Both the position numbers and the translations under genes were made by a program. Below the pieces are notes generated by a model, which saw only the letters and a program-made list of their open reading frames with translations, was not told the origin of the DNA and did no database searches. Positions 27,019 to 35,365 of a stretch of 64,000 nt of DNA are shown piece by piece (position 1 is the stretch's first letter; each line of letters begins with the position of its first letter). The stretch spans positions 496,001 through 560,000 of the forward strand of contig JAHHIG010000002.1 of the NCBI GenBank assembly GCA_019358895.1, written 5' to 3'. Origin of the DNA: Tildeniella nuda ZEHNDER 1965/U140. GTDB taxonomy: Bacteria > Cyanobacteriota > Cyanobacteriia > Leptolyngbyales > Leptolyngbyaceae.

Positions 27019-27080
27019 AGTTTAGTGAGTTTTATTGCTTCACTTCTTTCAGATTCTTACAACGCTTCATCAGATTCTGA
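27019..27080 (-). promoter_or_regulatory. Shared-regulon promoter 3
   Basis: Half-sites TCAGAATCTGA (27070-27080) and TAAGAATCTGA (27049-27059) at 21-bp period, 24 bp, -10-like TAAACT at 27019-27024. The site overlaps the 3' end of the upstream P450 gene (stop at 27057). Confidence 0.7.
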
Positions 27081-28451
27081 TGAGATTAACGAACTTACTT
27101 GGGTATTATTTCCCGTCAAAACCATCTGTACCCCCCTAGATGGAGTAAACGTTACCCCGCGACGCTGGGGATATTCAGGAGATTGATCGATCAGTGCGAA
27201 TCGATAATGGGAAAGCAGAGTTGCAACGACTAATTTCATCTCAAATTGGGCTAATGCTTCCCCAATGCAACGGCGCGCACCACCGCCAAAGGGCAAGAAT
27301 TCGTAAGCAGAAAACTGCCGTTCTAAAAAGCGCTCTGGCTTAAACAATTTAGGGTCTGGATACAGATCGGGGCGATGATGAGTCAGATAAACACAACCAT
27401 ACACTCTCGTTCCAGGTTCAAGTTGATACCCCATCAGCTCTACAGGCTCTTTAACCTCCCTGGGAAAGGTGAGCGTCGCAACAGGGAAAAGACGCAGAGA
27501 TTCATTACAAACAGCAGTGAGATAAGGCAATTGCGCTACAGTGACTGGATCTGGAGCCTTACCGAGCTGATTCAGTTCTTCATATAGCTTTTCGTTCACT
27601 TGAGGATGGCGATGAATCCAGTACAGTGCCCAGGCGATCGCCGTTGCAGTGGTTTCATAACCCGCTAATAGAAGGGTCAGTAACTCATCATGCAATTCCA
27701 CATCACTCATGGGTTGATCCATTTCATCACGGGCTGACATCAACAAACTCAAAATGTCTGAACCCATCTGATGCTGATGATGACGAGCAGAAATTTCAGC
27801 ATAAATGATTTCCCCAATCTGTCGTTTCAGATGCTGCAAGTACCCCCAGGGACTGCGGGTTCCCCAATCCTTTTGCAAGGATGGAAAGAACAGTAAACCA
27901 CCAATCAAAGGAGATTGCAGTGAATCTGTGAACCGAACAATCAGTGACTTGAGACGATGGAATCGTTCCTCTTGATCAATGCCAAAAACGACCTTGAGGA
28001 TCACGGCTAAAGAGATTTCCTGCGCCAACTGACGAGCAGAAAACTGCGTATTGATTGATCGCGAACTCATCGCTTTGTCAACCAATTCACAAATCAAGTC
28101 TCCATAGCTTCGCATTCGTTCTCCGTGAAAGGTCGGCATCAACAACCGCCGTTCCCGACGATGACGGACACCTTCGAGCGCAAAAAGGGAGTGATCTCCA
28201 GTCAGTGGTTGAAGCAGTGAATTTGGCGGCGTAATCAATTGCCTGGTGTCATTCGAGAAAATGAACTGGAGCACCTGGGGATTGCTGACGAATACCACAA
28301 CCGGGTGGTTGCCAATCACAGGGGCATTAAAAATTTCTCCGCACTGTTGGGCAGCCGCCTCCATGTAGGCGATCGCATCTCGTGTGTACAGGATTTTTTG
28401 CAGCCAGCGAGGTGCTTGTGAACCAGCAGGAACGTTAGTTTTTGGAATCAT
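27057..28451 (-). CDS. Cytochrome P450 (CYP110-like)
   Basis: Haem-thiolate monooxygenase of 464 residues. I-helix oxygen motif AGYETTAT, the K-helix ESLR, PERF and the haem loop FLPFGGGARRCIG (Cys395) are complete. The overall form, with LFALEGVRHRRERRLLMPTFHGERM, is that of the cyanobacterial CYP110 group, thought to hydroxylate fatty acids or terpenes. The last 15 residues are Ser-rich and encoded by the next operon's regulatory site, so the C-terminus has been rebuilt. It is 29 bp downstream of the membrane-sensor gene and likely co-transcribed with it. Confidence 0.94.
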   Translation of the reverse strand: MIPKTNVPAGSQAPRWLQKILYTRDAIAYMEAAAQQCGEIFNAPVIGNHPVVVFVSNPQVLQFIFSNDTRQLITPPNSLLQPLTGDHSLFALEGVRHRRERRLLMPTFHGERMRSYGDLICELVDKAMSSRSINTQFSARQLAQEISLAVILKVVFGIDQEERFHRLKSLIVRFTDSLQSPLIGGLLFFPSLQKDWGTRSPWGYLQHLKRQIGEIIYAEISARHHQHQMGSDILSLLMSARDEMDQPMSDVELHDELLTLLLAGYETTATAIAWALYWIHRHPQVNEKLYEELNQLGKAPDPVTVAQLPYLTAVCNESLRLFPVATLTFPREVKEPVELMGYQLEPGTRVYGCVYLTHHRPDLYPDPKLFKPERFLERQFSAYEFLPFGGGARRCIGEALAQFEMKLVVATLLSHYRFALIDQSPEYPQRRGVTFTPSRGVQMVLTGNNTQVSSLISSESDEAL

Positions 28452-28480
28452 AGGTCTAAGTCGGCTGGTGAAAATTATTG

Positions 28481-30091
28481 TTAATGAGACAAAAGTGACT
28501 GTGAGTTCAAGCGATCAATCTTTTGCTCCAGTACTGTAATCTTTTGCTCTAGCTTTTGATAGTTTTCTGTATTGATCTGAGCAATGTAAATGGCTGTTCC
28601 GGCTTGACTGGCAAATCGTTTGAACATCCAAAGCTCATTTAAAGAATACTCTCGCCCCTTCTGCATTGGTCCTAATGCCAGCACTCCCATGAATTTTGGC
28701 TCTTTGGTTTGTCGCAGTATGAGCGGAACCAGCAGCGGAAAGACGTGATTATCGGGTTGCTTGACCACCATACCTTGACGCACTTGATTGAATGCTGGTG
28801 CATCACAGGCAAACGACTCAATCATTTCTGGTTCTACATCGCCCACACTAATAAAGTGTGATGGTTGGTTTTCGTTACATAGAAAGATGACTCCATAGCT
28901 GATGTCAAACAATTCCAAAATTCGACTGATCAAGATTTCCTCTAATTCTGACGAACTGACTGTGGCGCGTGCTTCCGGTAAAATCTCCACAAAATCTCGA
29001 CTAAGATTCACCTTGTTGGGATAGAAGTAGGTATTGACAAAGGTTTCCAGATATTTACGGGTTGCACCAAACGCTAAGCCTACGACTAAGACGGCAAAAC
29101 CCGTTGCAATCGGAGTTGCACTGGAACCTAGAAACTCAGCAAACAATCCTTCCAACAGTTTGGCAAGGGTTGCCCAAATTGCCGCCAGAACAGTTGTCAA
29201 TAGCCCATAAATCACAGTTTGATTAATGATGAAATCAATTTCCCACAAGCCAAAGTGCAGAATTGAAAATCCGATCGACAGCGGTATCAGCAATTGCGAC
29301 ACGATAAAGAACGGGTGATGCAATAGTAAAATCAACCAATCCGGACCAGGTTGTAGCGATGGAAAGAAATACCAGGCAATGTGGGTAACAAAGTCACCGA
29401 GAACGGCAATGGTTAAACCAAAGACAACCCATTTTGTTTGTTGCCGCTGGGTAGGTTCAGTCAAACGAAAATAGCGATAGAGTTGAGCAACAACGGCTGT
29501 AGATAGCCAGCCAGCCAGAACTACAAACGGGAATGGATGAGGCAACTGATAAGGATCTAACTGGTAGAAAAAGGGACAGAGCAGTGACCATGCTACCAGA
29601 GCGATCGCACCGATTCGAGTCCAGCCCAGGGCAAACCGACCATCGGGAAAGACGTAGAAAAAGATGATGAATGATGCCAGACCGACTGACCGTAGCAGCT
29701 TCAGGGGTAGATCTAGCGCACCTTGCTGCGCCACTAATGCATGCAGTGGTGGGGGAACGCTGACTCCAAATAGCATCAATGCGATCGCCGCCAAAATCGT
29801 CATCCAGGTGGCAGAACCACGCAGGGCAATCATTCCACCCGTCACGGCAAATGCCAGCGCTAATAGGCTTTCCAGCAGCAGAAAGTATAGGATGTAGAAG
29901 TTGTCCGAAAGACCTGCTTTGACCAGGTAAGGATGATAATAGGTATCTGCCATGTACTGGAGTTGCTCAAAGCGGATCGTGATCGTTGCTATCCCGGAAA
30001 TTAAACTAATCCCCAGAATAAAGAAGGCAACCCACCGCATGGGCAGGCGAATCATTAAGTAGTTATGTGGTTGGGTTTCAGGACTATTCAT
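28481..30091 (-). CDS. Membrane sensor-like protein with C-terminal GAF-like domain, no kinase
   Basis: A 536-residue protein. The first ~370 residues hold about nine hydrophobic helices with a conserved FYVFPDGRFALGWTRIGA loop, as in the membrane part of ComP/LuxR-linked sensor kinases. A GAF-like domain follows (about 385-515: GVIFLCNENQPSHFISVGD to LNELWMFKRFASQAGTAIYIAQ) and then a short coiled coil. No dimerisation histidine or ATPase domain is present. It sits 29 bp upstream of the P450 gene, so the output may be structural or through a partner. Role unknown. Confidence 0.75.
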   Translation of the reverse strand: MNSPETQPHNYLMIRLPMRWVAFFILGISLISGIATITIRFEQLQYMADTYYHPYLVKAGLSDNFYILYFLLLESLLALAFAVTGGMIALRGSATWMTILAAIALMLFGVSVPPPLHALVAQQGALDLPLKLLRSVGLASFIIFFYVFPDGRFALGWTRIGAIALVAWSLLCPFFYQLDPYQLPHPFPFVVLAGWLSTAVVAQLYRYFRLTEPTQRQQTKWVVFGLTIAVLGDFVTHIAWYFFPSLQPGPDWLILLLHHPFFIVSQLLIPLSIGFSILHFGLWEIDFIINQTVIYGLLTTVLAAIWATLAKLLEGLFAEFLGSSATPIATGFAVLVVGLAFGATRKYLETFVNTYFYPNKVNLSRDFVEILPEARATVSSSELEEILISRILELFDISYGVIFLCNENQPSHFISVGDVEPEMIESFACDAPAFNQVRQGMVVKQPDNHVFPLLVPLILRQTKEPKFMGVLALGPMQKGREYSLNELWMFKRFASQAGTAIYIAQINTENYQKLEQKITVLEQKIDRLNSQSLLSH

Positions 30092-30210
30092 CTCTTCTTC
30101 CTTTCTCTACCTGAAGTTGCAGCGGACTGAAGGAACTCTGGTTGTCTTGGATGAGAAACGGCAGAGGGGATGCAATTTTTGACGAGATTGTTGGTACAAT
30201 AGCAGACAGA

Positions 30211-30621
30211 TTAAACATCGATCGCCGAGTATTCCGAGAGAATTTGCTGGTACTTTGCACTCACTTTCGGCAAATCGTAGGTGGGAGCAATGGTCTCCAC
30301 TCTCAGCGCCTTAAGTTGCCCCATACATTCACTGGTTGTAGTCAATCGCTCAGCCGTTTGTAGTCTTGAAGTCACCGTCACACCTGCGGAGCATATCGCT
30401 GCAAGCATATAGACTGGCTTCCAGTTCTTAGCATTGCCGATCGTTCCTGCCATCCCTGCCAGGAGCGTGGACAACCCAGCGAGAATAATGTTTGCATTTG
30501 TGTACCGAGCGTTTTTGCGTTTGAGTCTTTTCTTTTGTGCTTGTGCTTTTTCAAAGCTGCTAGAAATCTGCGATCGCATGACATCAAATTGTGTCTCTGT
30601 AACAGATGAGTGTGTATCCAT
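30211..30621 (-). CDS. Small two-TM protein, SLATT-like
   Basis: A 136-residue protein: a charged N-terminal helix rich in Lys/Arg (EKAQAQKKRLKRKNARYT), two hydrophobic segments (about residues 44-63 and 70-84) with a very short loop, then a C-terminal helical tail with conserved Tyr. The layout resembles SLATT/DUF4231-type two-TM proteins, some of which are membrane effectors in conflict systems; this is a resemblance of architecture only. No nucleotide-sensing partner lies nearby. It follows the cupin gene by 62 bp. Confidence 0.5.
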   Translation of the reverse strand: MDTHSSVTETQFDVMRSQISSSFEKAQAQKKRLKRKNARYTNANIILAGLSTLLAGMAGTIGNAKNWKPVYMLAAICSAGVTVTSRLQTAERLTTTSECMGQLKALRVETIAPTYDLPKVSAKYQQILSEYSAIDV

Positions 30622-30683
30622 TGGTCTTTCCCCAAGAACAGATTCAGAAGTGTAGTTGTTTGTTTTGTACCAATTGAGTTTGC

Positions 30684-31127
30684 TTATGCAGCAACATTGG
30701 GTAAAGCTCCAGGCGGTCCCAAAATCTCGTCGCCGATCTCGTTGGAAATACGTTCAGCGAGAGCCATATCGGGTACTCCATTCGCATCCTGTGTTCCTAC
30801 CGCTGCAATCAGTCGCGCAAAGCTACTCGGAGAAGTGACCATTAATCCACGAGCAGGTTTTTCACCCACTACACCCACAACGTGAACTGTCCCAGCAGGA
30901 ATCAGAAAACTTTCACCTGCGTTCAGCACAACCTTGTTTTCATCCGCCCAAACTGTGAATTCTCCTTCAGTCACGTAGAGTTGTTCAGAATAGCGGGTGT
31001 GGCGATGGAGAGGCGTTTGGGTATTCGGGGGAAAGTAGCCTTCGATCAGATCGTATTTGCCTTCAGTTGCCGTGTGATCTGCAAGGATCGTGAGGCGAGA
31101 GCCAAATAGCCAGAAAGAATTGGACAT
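30684..31127 (-). CDS. Cupin-domain protein
   Basis: Single small-barrel cupin of 147 residues. Metal-binding motif 1 is PLHRHTRYSEQLYVTEGEF and motif 2 SFLIPAGTVHVVGVVG, both with the expected His ligands. The start ATG at 31127 follows GGAGT at good spacing. The C-terminal 45 residues are helical (PSSFARLIAAVGTQDANG...), as in cupins linked to quercetinase-like or sugar-isomerase-like proteins. Activity unknown. Last or second-last gene of the run that starts at 33895. Confidence 0.88.
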   Translation of the reverse strand: MSNSFWLFGSRLTILADHTATEGKYDLIEGYFPPNTQTPLHRHTRYSEQLYVTEGEFTVWADENKVVLNAGESFLIPAGTVHVVGVVGEKPARGLMVTSPSSFARLIAAVGTQDANGVPDMALAERISNEIGDEILGPPGALPNVAA

Positions 31128-31167
31128 GAAAATACTCCGATTGATCAATGAGTTGTGTCATTACTGG

Positions 31168-31193
31168 TTAATCACGCCAGCGATAAGTCTACA
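31168..31193. repeat. Duplicate of the 3' end of the metallo-hydrolase gene
   Basis: The 19-bp TTAATCACGCCAGCGATAA is identical to 32500-32518, the last codons and stop (YRWRD) of the metallo-hydrolase gene, and TCTAC follows in both. The two copies bracket the ScyD-like gene. Confidence 0.7.
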
Positions 31194-31224
31194 AGCATCA
31201 GAGAAGTTGCTTTAGAAGCATTCC

Positions 31225-32430
31225 TCAGATGCTTAACCACTCTGTTTGGTAATCCACAGTAGACGGCATCACTGGGTCATAGACATGGAACGGGTCACCA
31301 TTTGCGGCGATCGTGGTCTTGTCATGTGCTACATGTCCGTAGAAGAGCGGTTTGGAACTGAGGCAGGTATCCGGCTCTAAATCTAGCCGCAGCACTTCTC
31401 CCTGTCCAGCCACAAAGCCTTTGTTGGAAATGTAAATGTCCCTGTCAGCACCAATTTCCAAGCCCGTGGGATTAATTAACTCATCCGCTACGATCGCCGT
31501 GCGAGTTTGACCATCAGGAGACACATAGATCAATGCTCCTGCATCACCTTCATTCAAAAGTCCATTTGCATCATATTCCAGCACATACAGACCGCCAGCA
31601 GCGTCAAAGGCGATATCTGTAATATTCGTAAAACCGTCTGCATAGACTTCTGGTTGACCTACTTCATTGATGCGATACACCTGTGCCGCTCCTGCTTGAA
31701 ACGGAAACCCAGTCAATTCACTCACGTAGAGCGCACCATCCGGTCCAACGGCAACTGAGGTAGGAACAGACTGCTGTAGTACTGCTTCACCCGTGAGCCG
31801 ATTCGTTGCATCACGAACTGGAAAGACGGCTTCTAGAATCGGTTTACCGCTGAAGGCACGCTGACTGAGCAAATCATTTGCACCTGCATCAACCACATAG
31901 GCTGTATTATCGTTAATCAGCAGATCATAGAGGTTGGTATCGACATTTTGCCCGTCGGGATTGTTCGCTTGCTCATATGCGCCAAAATCGCTCAACCTTG
32001 TCCAGGAACCACCGTTTTCAAAACTATCGATCGCAATCAACTGGCTAAAATCAGGCATTTTTAATATGCCATCTCGATTAGATGGATTGCTGGCGAGACC
32101 CACAATCACATAGGCGTTTCCATCCGCATCAAATTCAATGTCACTAACACCTGCTGCATCTGAGCCATCGGCTAATGCCAGTGAGGGTAATCCAGTAACG
32201 ACTCGTTCTGCTACCCCGTCTTGAATGCGAGTAATTGCCCCCGTTGCCCCATAGAACACTGATGCGCCCGGTACACTGGGAGACGGAATACTAGCCCCGA
32301 TTCCGCCCCGTCCGGCTTCAGCAACATAGAGCGCCCCATCCGATCCAAAGCTGAGTTTGCGGGGACTATCTAAACCTGATGCCAAGACCTCAACGTTCGA
32401 TACTTGCAGTGTTCTTACGAGTTCAGACAT
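31225..32430 (-). CDS. ScyD/ScyE family beta-propeller protein
   Basis: A 401-residue NHL-like propeller. LASGLDSPRKLSFGSDGALYVAEAG opens it and several DGALYVSE / DIAFDAAGGLYVLEYD blades repeat, with the GRGG and GATGAI segments diagnostic of the family first named from the scytonemin cluster. No signal peptide is visible. The last 40 residues (from LSSKPLFYGHV) do not look like a blade and may be foreign. No other scytonemin genes are in the window, so a role in that pigment is not implied. Confidence 0.87.
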   Translation of the reverse strand: MSELVRTLQVSNVEVLASGLDSPRKLSFGSDGALYVAEAGRGGIGASIPSPSVPGASVFYGATGAITRIQDGVAERVVTGLPSLALADGSDAAGVSDIEFDADGNAYVIVGLASNPSNRDGILKMPDFSQLIAIDSFENGGSWTRLSDFGAYEQANNPDGQNVDTNLYDLLINDNTAYVVDAGANDLLSQRAFSGKPILEAVFPVRDATNRLTGEAVLQQSVPTSVAVGPDGALYVSELTGFPFQAGAAQVYRINEVGQPEVYADGFTNITDIAFDAAGGLYVLEYDANGLLNEGDAGALIYVSPDGQTRTAIVADELINPTGLEIGADRDIYISNKGFVAGQGEVLRLDLEPDTCLSSKPLFYGHVAHDKTTIAANGDPFHVYDPVMPSTVDYQTEWLSI

Positions 32431-32499
32431 TTCTTTCTCCTTTGAATTGATTTAGGAATTGATTTGGAGTTTTGGCGCGTTAATTAGGTGTCATTCTTA

Positions 32500-33462
32500 T
32501 TAATCACGCCAGCGATAATCTACTGGTATCCAGGTATAACCTTGACCCTCTGCCCGGATGTGCCCTACTCCTGGAAAAGGTAGATGTGCTGCTGCAACTA
32601 AGCGACGTGATTGTTCTGCACGGGCAAATTGGTTTACTCGTTGCACTGATGCAGCATTAGAATCGACATCGTAGATCACGGTGATTCTGGGATTCGGAAA
32701 TTGAATCGAGCCAAAGTGAAGAATATCGCCCCAAAATTCAATGCTCTCGCCCTTACTTTCAACAACATAGAAATTGTGTCCCGGTGTGTGCCCAGGCGTA
32801 GGACGCGCTGTGATTCCGGGTAAGATAGCGGTTTCTCCAGACAACAATTTCAGCTTGCCTGCATCCCGGTAAGGTTTGATGGTTTTGGCGGCTTCGTCGA
32901 AAAATCTGCGCTCAAGGTGCGATCGTTCTGCATTCGCAGGATTGAGCCATAAATCGACATCAGGCTTACCCGCATAAACTGTGGCGGTCGGAAACATGAG
33001 TCGCCCATTTTCGACCAAACCACCACTGTGATCCGTATGAACGTGAGTAATGAGAATCAAGTCAATGTCATCGGGTGCATAGCCTGCTGTCTTCAACGAG
33101 CCTTGCAGTTTGCCGCCTAGCCCTGGACCAAACAGTTGTCCTGCCCCAGTATCCACCAACACCTGTTTCTCTCCGGTATCGACCAGAAATGCATTAATGG
33201 AGGCTTCAACAGGATTTGCAAGAAAGCTGCGATCGAGGAGTTGCTTGATCTCTGCCGAGTTTGTGTTCGTTAGAATCTTGTGGAGATCTTGCGGTACTGT
33301 ACCATCGCTCAATGCTGTAATCGTGAATTCGCCTAACCTAAACGAGTAGACACCGGAGACTTGAGCTTTTGTCGTTTTATCTGTAGCAATCCCTGAAGAA
33401 GTACACGAGGTTGCAACAATCAATACTGTGGTTATAGCAGCCAAAATTGCTTTGAAGAACAT
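32500..33462 (-). CDS. MBL-fold metallo-hydrolase, lipoprotein
   Basis: Metallo-beta-lactamase-fold hydrolase of 320 residues with an N-terminal signal and lipobox (LIVATSC), so probably anchored outside the inner membrane. Zinc motif THVHTDHSGG, later GHTPGHN and AAAHLPFPGVGH complete the site. The sequence is closest in form to lactonase-like periplasmic MBL enzymes, not to true beta-lactamases. It lies 25 bp downstream of the SnoaL-like gene and 69 bp upstream of the ScyD-like gene, in one operon. Confidence 0.9.
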   Translation of the reverse strand: MFFKAILAAITTVLIVATSCTSSGIATDKTTKAQVSGVYSFRLGEFTITALSDGTVPQDLHKILTNTNSAEIKQLLDRSFLANPVEASINAFLVDTGEKQVLVDTGAGQLFGPGLGGKLQGSLKTAGYAPDDIDLILITHVHTDHSGGLVENGRLMFPTATVYAGKPDVDLWLNPANAERSHLERRFFDEAAKTIKPYRDAGKLKLLSGETAILPGITARPTPGHTPGHNFYVVESKGESIEFWGDILHFGSIQFPNPRITVIYDVDSNAASVQRVNQFARAEQSRRLVAAAHLPFPGVGHIRAEGQGYTWIPVDYRWRD

Positions 33463-33487
33463 GTGAATGTATTTTGGAATTTGTAGT

Positions 33488-33895
33488 TCATTGAAACAGA
33501 CTCTTCACTGCTGCATCTATGCCGCCGCCCGTTGCTTGCACGGGTTCGATATACAAACGTGCCCACTTAATTTGATCTGCTTCTATGCCTAAAATGGATA
33601 CCCCACGCATATCAAGCGGTACACCATTGTGACGGGTACCAAAATAACGCCATTCGCTCCAGGCAGTATCACCCACAACTGCCGAGCGGAGCACCTCTGT
33701 GCAAAAGTCCGGGACATCCTGGAAGATGACAGACCAATTCTTAAGCACCTGCTCAGATCCCTGGAAGGCTCGATCGGGATGGAGGGGTTGCTCACCCTGA
33801 AAGTCGGGTGTAAAACAGGTTGAAAGCGCTTCCAGATCATGAGCGTTTAGTGCTTGTTGCAGTCGCTCCGTAACAATGCTTTGACTAGATTTCAT
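33488..33895 (-). CDS. SnoaL-like NTF2-fold protein
   Basis: A 135-residue SnoaL-type protein: RLQQALNAHDLEALSTCFTPDFQGEQPLHPDRAFQGSEQV, then TAWSEWRYFGTRHNGVPLDMRGVSILGI and IKWARLYIEPVQ. The start is the ATG at 33895 with AAAGGAG 5 bp upstream; an ATG at 33931 lacks such a site. It is the first full gene of the run SnoaL, MBL hydrolase, ScyD-like, cupin, two-TM protein. Enzymatic role unknown. Confidence 0.88.
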   Translation of the reverse strand: MKSSQSIVTERLQQALNAHDLEALSTCFTPDFQGEQPLHPDRAFQGSEQVLKNWSVIFQDVPDFCTEVLRSAVVGDTAWSEWRYFGTRHNGVPLDMRGVSILGIEADQIKWARLYIEPVQATGGGIDAAVKSLFQ

Positions 33896-33927
33896 GATGA
33901 CTCCTTTATTTAGTGCAAGAGATTTGA

Positions 33928-33999
33928 TCAAATGAAACGTACTCGGTCTTGGTGTCCATAGCGATCACAAAAAGATATCAATCCTGATACAGGTTGCAT
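33928..33999 (-). pseudogene. Truncated SnoaL leader (23 codons)
   Basis: ATG with AAGGAGAG upstream reads MQPVSGLISFCDRYGHQ and stops after 23 codons. The leader and first five residues match those of the SnoaL gene at 26991, after which the sequences diverge. It is the 5' stub of a paralogue, left behind with its promoter. Confidence 0.6.
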
Positions 34000-34026
34000 G
34001 GAACTCTCCTTATTGCATCTAAGTTG

Positions 34027-34066
34027 ATGTTAGTGAGTTCAATGCTTTACTTCTTTCAGATTCTTA
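34027..34066 (-). promoter_or_regulatory. Shared-regulon promoter 4 (one clear half-site)
   Basis: Half-site TAAGAATCTGA (34056-34066), 23 bp including AACTCACTA, then -10-like TAACAT at 34027-34032. The downstream 40 bp closely match promoter 3. The distal half-site at the expected 21-bp position is not recognisable. Confidence 0.55.
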
Positions 34067-34142
34067 CGACAATAGATGGACCGTTGTGATGAGCAAGCTT
34101 GTTCTTTAAGACAGTTCAACAGCAAAAGAATGATAAAAGTAT

Positions 34143-35231
34143 TTACTTCGACTTCAATTTCTCCCAAGCTCGAATGACCTGCTGGAGCGCTCTAGGAAGA
34201 TTTTTCTTCTCTAAATCAATGTACTGAACCGTCGCTCCAGTTGTTTGCAGCGTTGTGGTTGGATAGTCGGCAGATGCTGTACTTGTGAGGTATCTCAAAC
34301 CGTTCAAATTTTGAAATCGCTGTCTTTCGAGCAACTGTTGGAACTGTTTGACCTCTGCCTGAGAAAGACGCTTCACCACAATTGGACGCGATCGAATATT
34401 GGGAGCGATGATGAACTGAGTGATTGCACCATCACTCGTCAACGTCATCTGAGTTTCTTTGCCAGACAAATCGCCACTGACGACTGACCGGAACACAATT
34501 TCGGACTCGATCGGCGGTTTGTTCTGCTCTGGAACAAACGAAGGGATTAATCCACCTCGACTCCTGCTTGCAGTGGGATTTTGCACAATGCGATTTCCAT
34601 CTCGATCGAGGTGATACACCCAACTGCCATTTCTGCCCGTCACGATCGTCTGCCAGCCAGAAATAGCAATTTGGGTGCAAGCAGTTCCTGGGGTGAAGAT
34701 CCCCAAACATCCATCCCAAACGGCTGGTCTAACTGCTGCAATTTTTAGTTCCGTTGCTGGAATCCTCACATCCTCAGAAACCTTGTTCAGGAGTCGCTGG
34801 TCTACTTCTTTTGGCAAAGTTGTCTCATCCGATTCAGGTTCTAATCGGATTGAGGTTCCAGTTACATTTGTACGATAAAACCAGCTTTGTTGCTGATTCG
34901 TCACTTCAACACGCCAACCCGGAACGACTACTTGAAGACAGGATTCGGCTGAACCACCCAACCCAAAACAGCTATCTCTCCAGGTTTGCCGAGTGAAGCG
35001 AGCGATCGTCAAGCTTTGAATTGGAACATTGGGACGCTGCGAGAGATCCCGCCGCACGGCTTGTCTCACCGATGCTGGTAAGCGCGGTGTTCTGTTGATC
35101 TCCGTTGGAGCAGATGGGGTTGGAATGGATTGTGCGACCGCAGATTCTACAGCAACTCCACTTGTTAGTAACAGCAACCCTACCAATCCTGCTGTTTGAG
35201 AGCCGTTGAACATCCATTTAAGTTGTGCCAT
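34143..35231 (-). CDS. Secreted hypothetical protein with two repeated domains
   Basis: A protein of about 362 residues with a signal peptide (GLVGLLLLTSGVAVESAVAQS). Two homologous ~80-residue units follow: each reads roughly P-x-x-x-L-x-I-A-x-x-R/F, W-x-x-C-x-G-L/I, C-x-x-x-x-x-x-G-W-x-x-x-V-T, W-x-Y (about 55-135 and 140-215), with paired cysteines likely bridged. The C-terminal third (IESEIVFRSVVSGDLSGKET...) is a separate beta-rich domain that resembles small inhibitor-like folds. Periplasmic or outer-surface location inferred. Family unnamed as far as can be told. Monocistronic. Confidence 0.65.
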   Translation of the reverse strand: MAQLKWMFNGSQTAGLVGLLLLTSGVAVESAVAQSIPTPSAPTEINRTPRLPASVRQAVRRDLSQRPNVPIQSLTIARFTRQTWRDSCFGLGGSAESCLQVVVPGWRVEVTNQQQSWFYRTNVTGTSIRLEPESDETTLPKEVDQRLLNKVSEDVRIPATELKIAAVRPAVWDGCLGIFTPGTACTQIAISGWQTIVTGRNGSWVYHLDRDGNRIVQNPTASRSRGGLIPSFVPEQNKPPIESEIVFRSVVSGDLSGKETQMTLTSDGAITQFIIAPNIRSRPIVVKRLSQAEVKQFQQLLERQRFQNLNGLRYLTSTASADYPTTTLQTTGATVQYIDLEKKNLPRALQQVIRAWEKLKSK

Positions 35232-35365
35232 TGTAATCACCATAACTTGTGTCCTTATGTGCAAGACAAAAAATCAACGTAAACTGTTCTAACAGGAATT
35301 CTGATAAAGCTTCGATGACAGCGATCGTTTACAGATTGTTCATGCAAGTTTTCTCCAAATTCTGG

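Noticed and set aside
30211-30621. SLATT-type two-TM protein as evidence for a CBASS-like defence system
   Set aside because: No nucleotidyltransferase, sensor or other conflict-system gene lies nearby; the resemblance is only in layout.
34067-34087. Second half-site of promoter 4
   Set aside because: The sequence at the expected 21-bp position does not resemble TAAGAATYTGA; promoter 4 is therefore scored as single half-site only.
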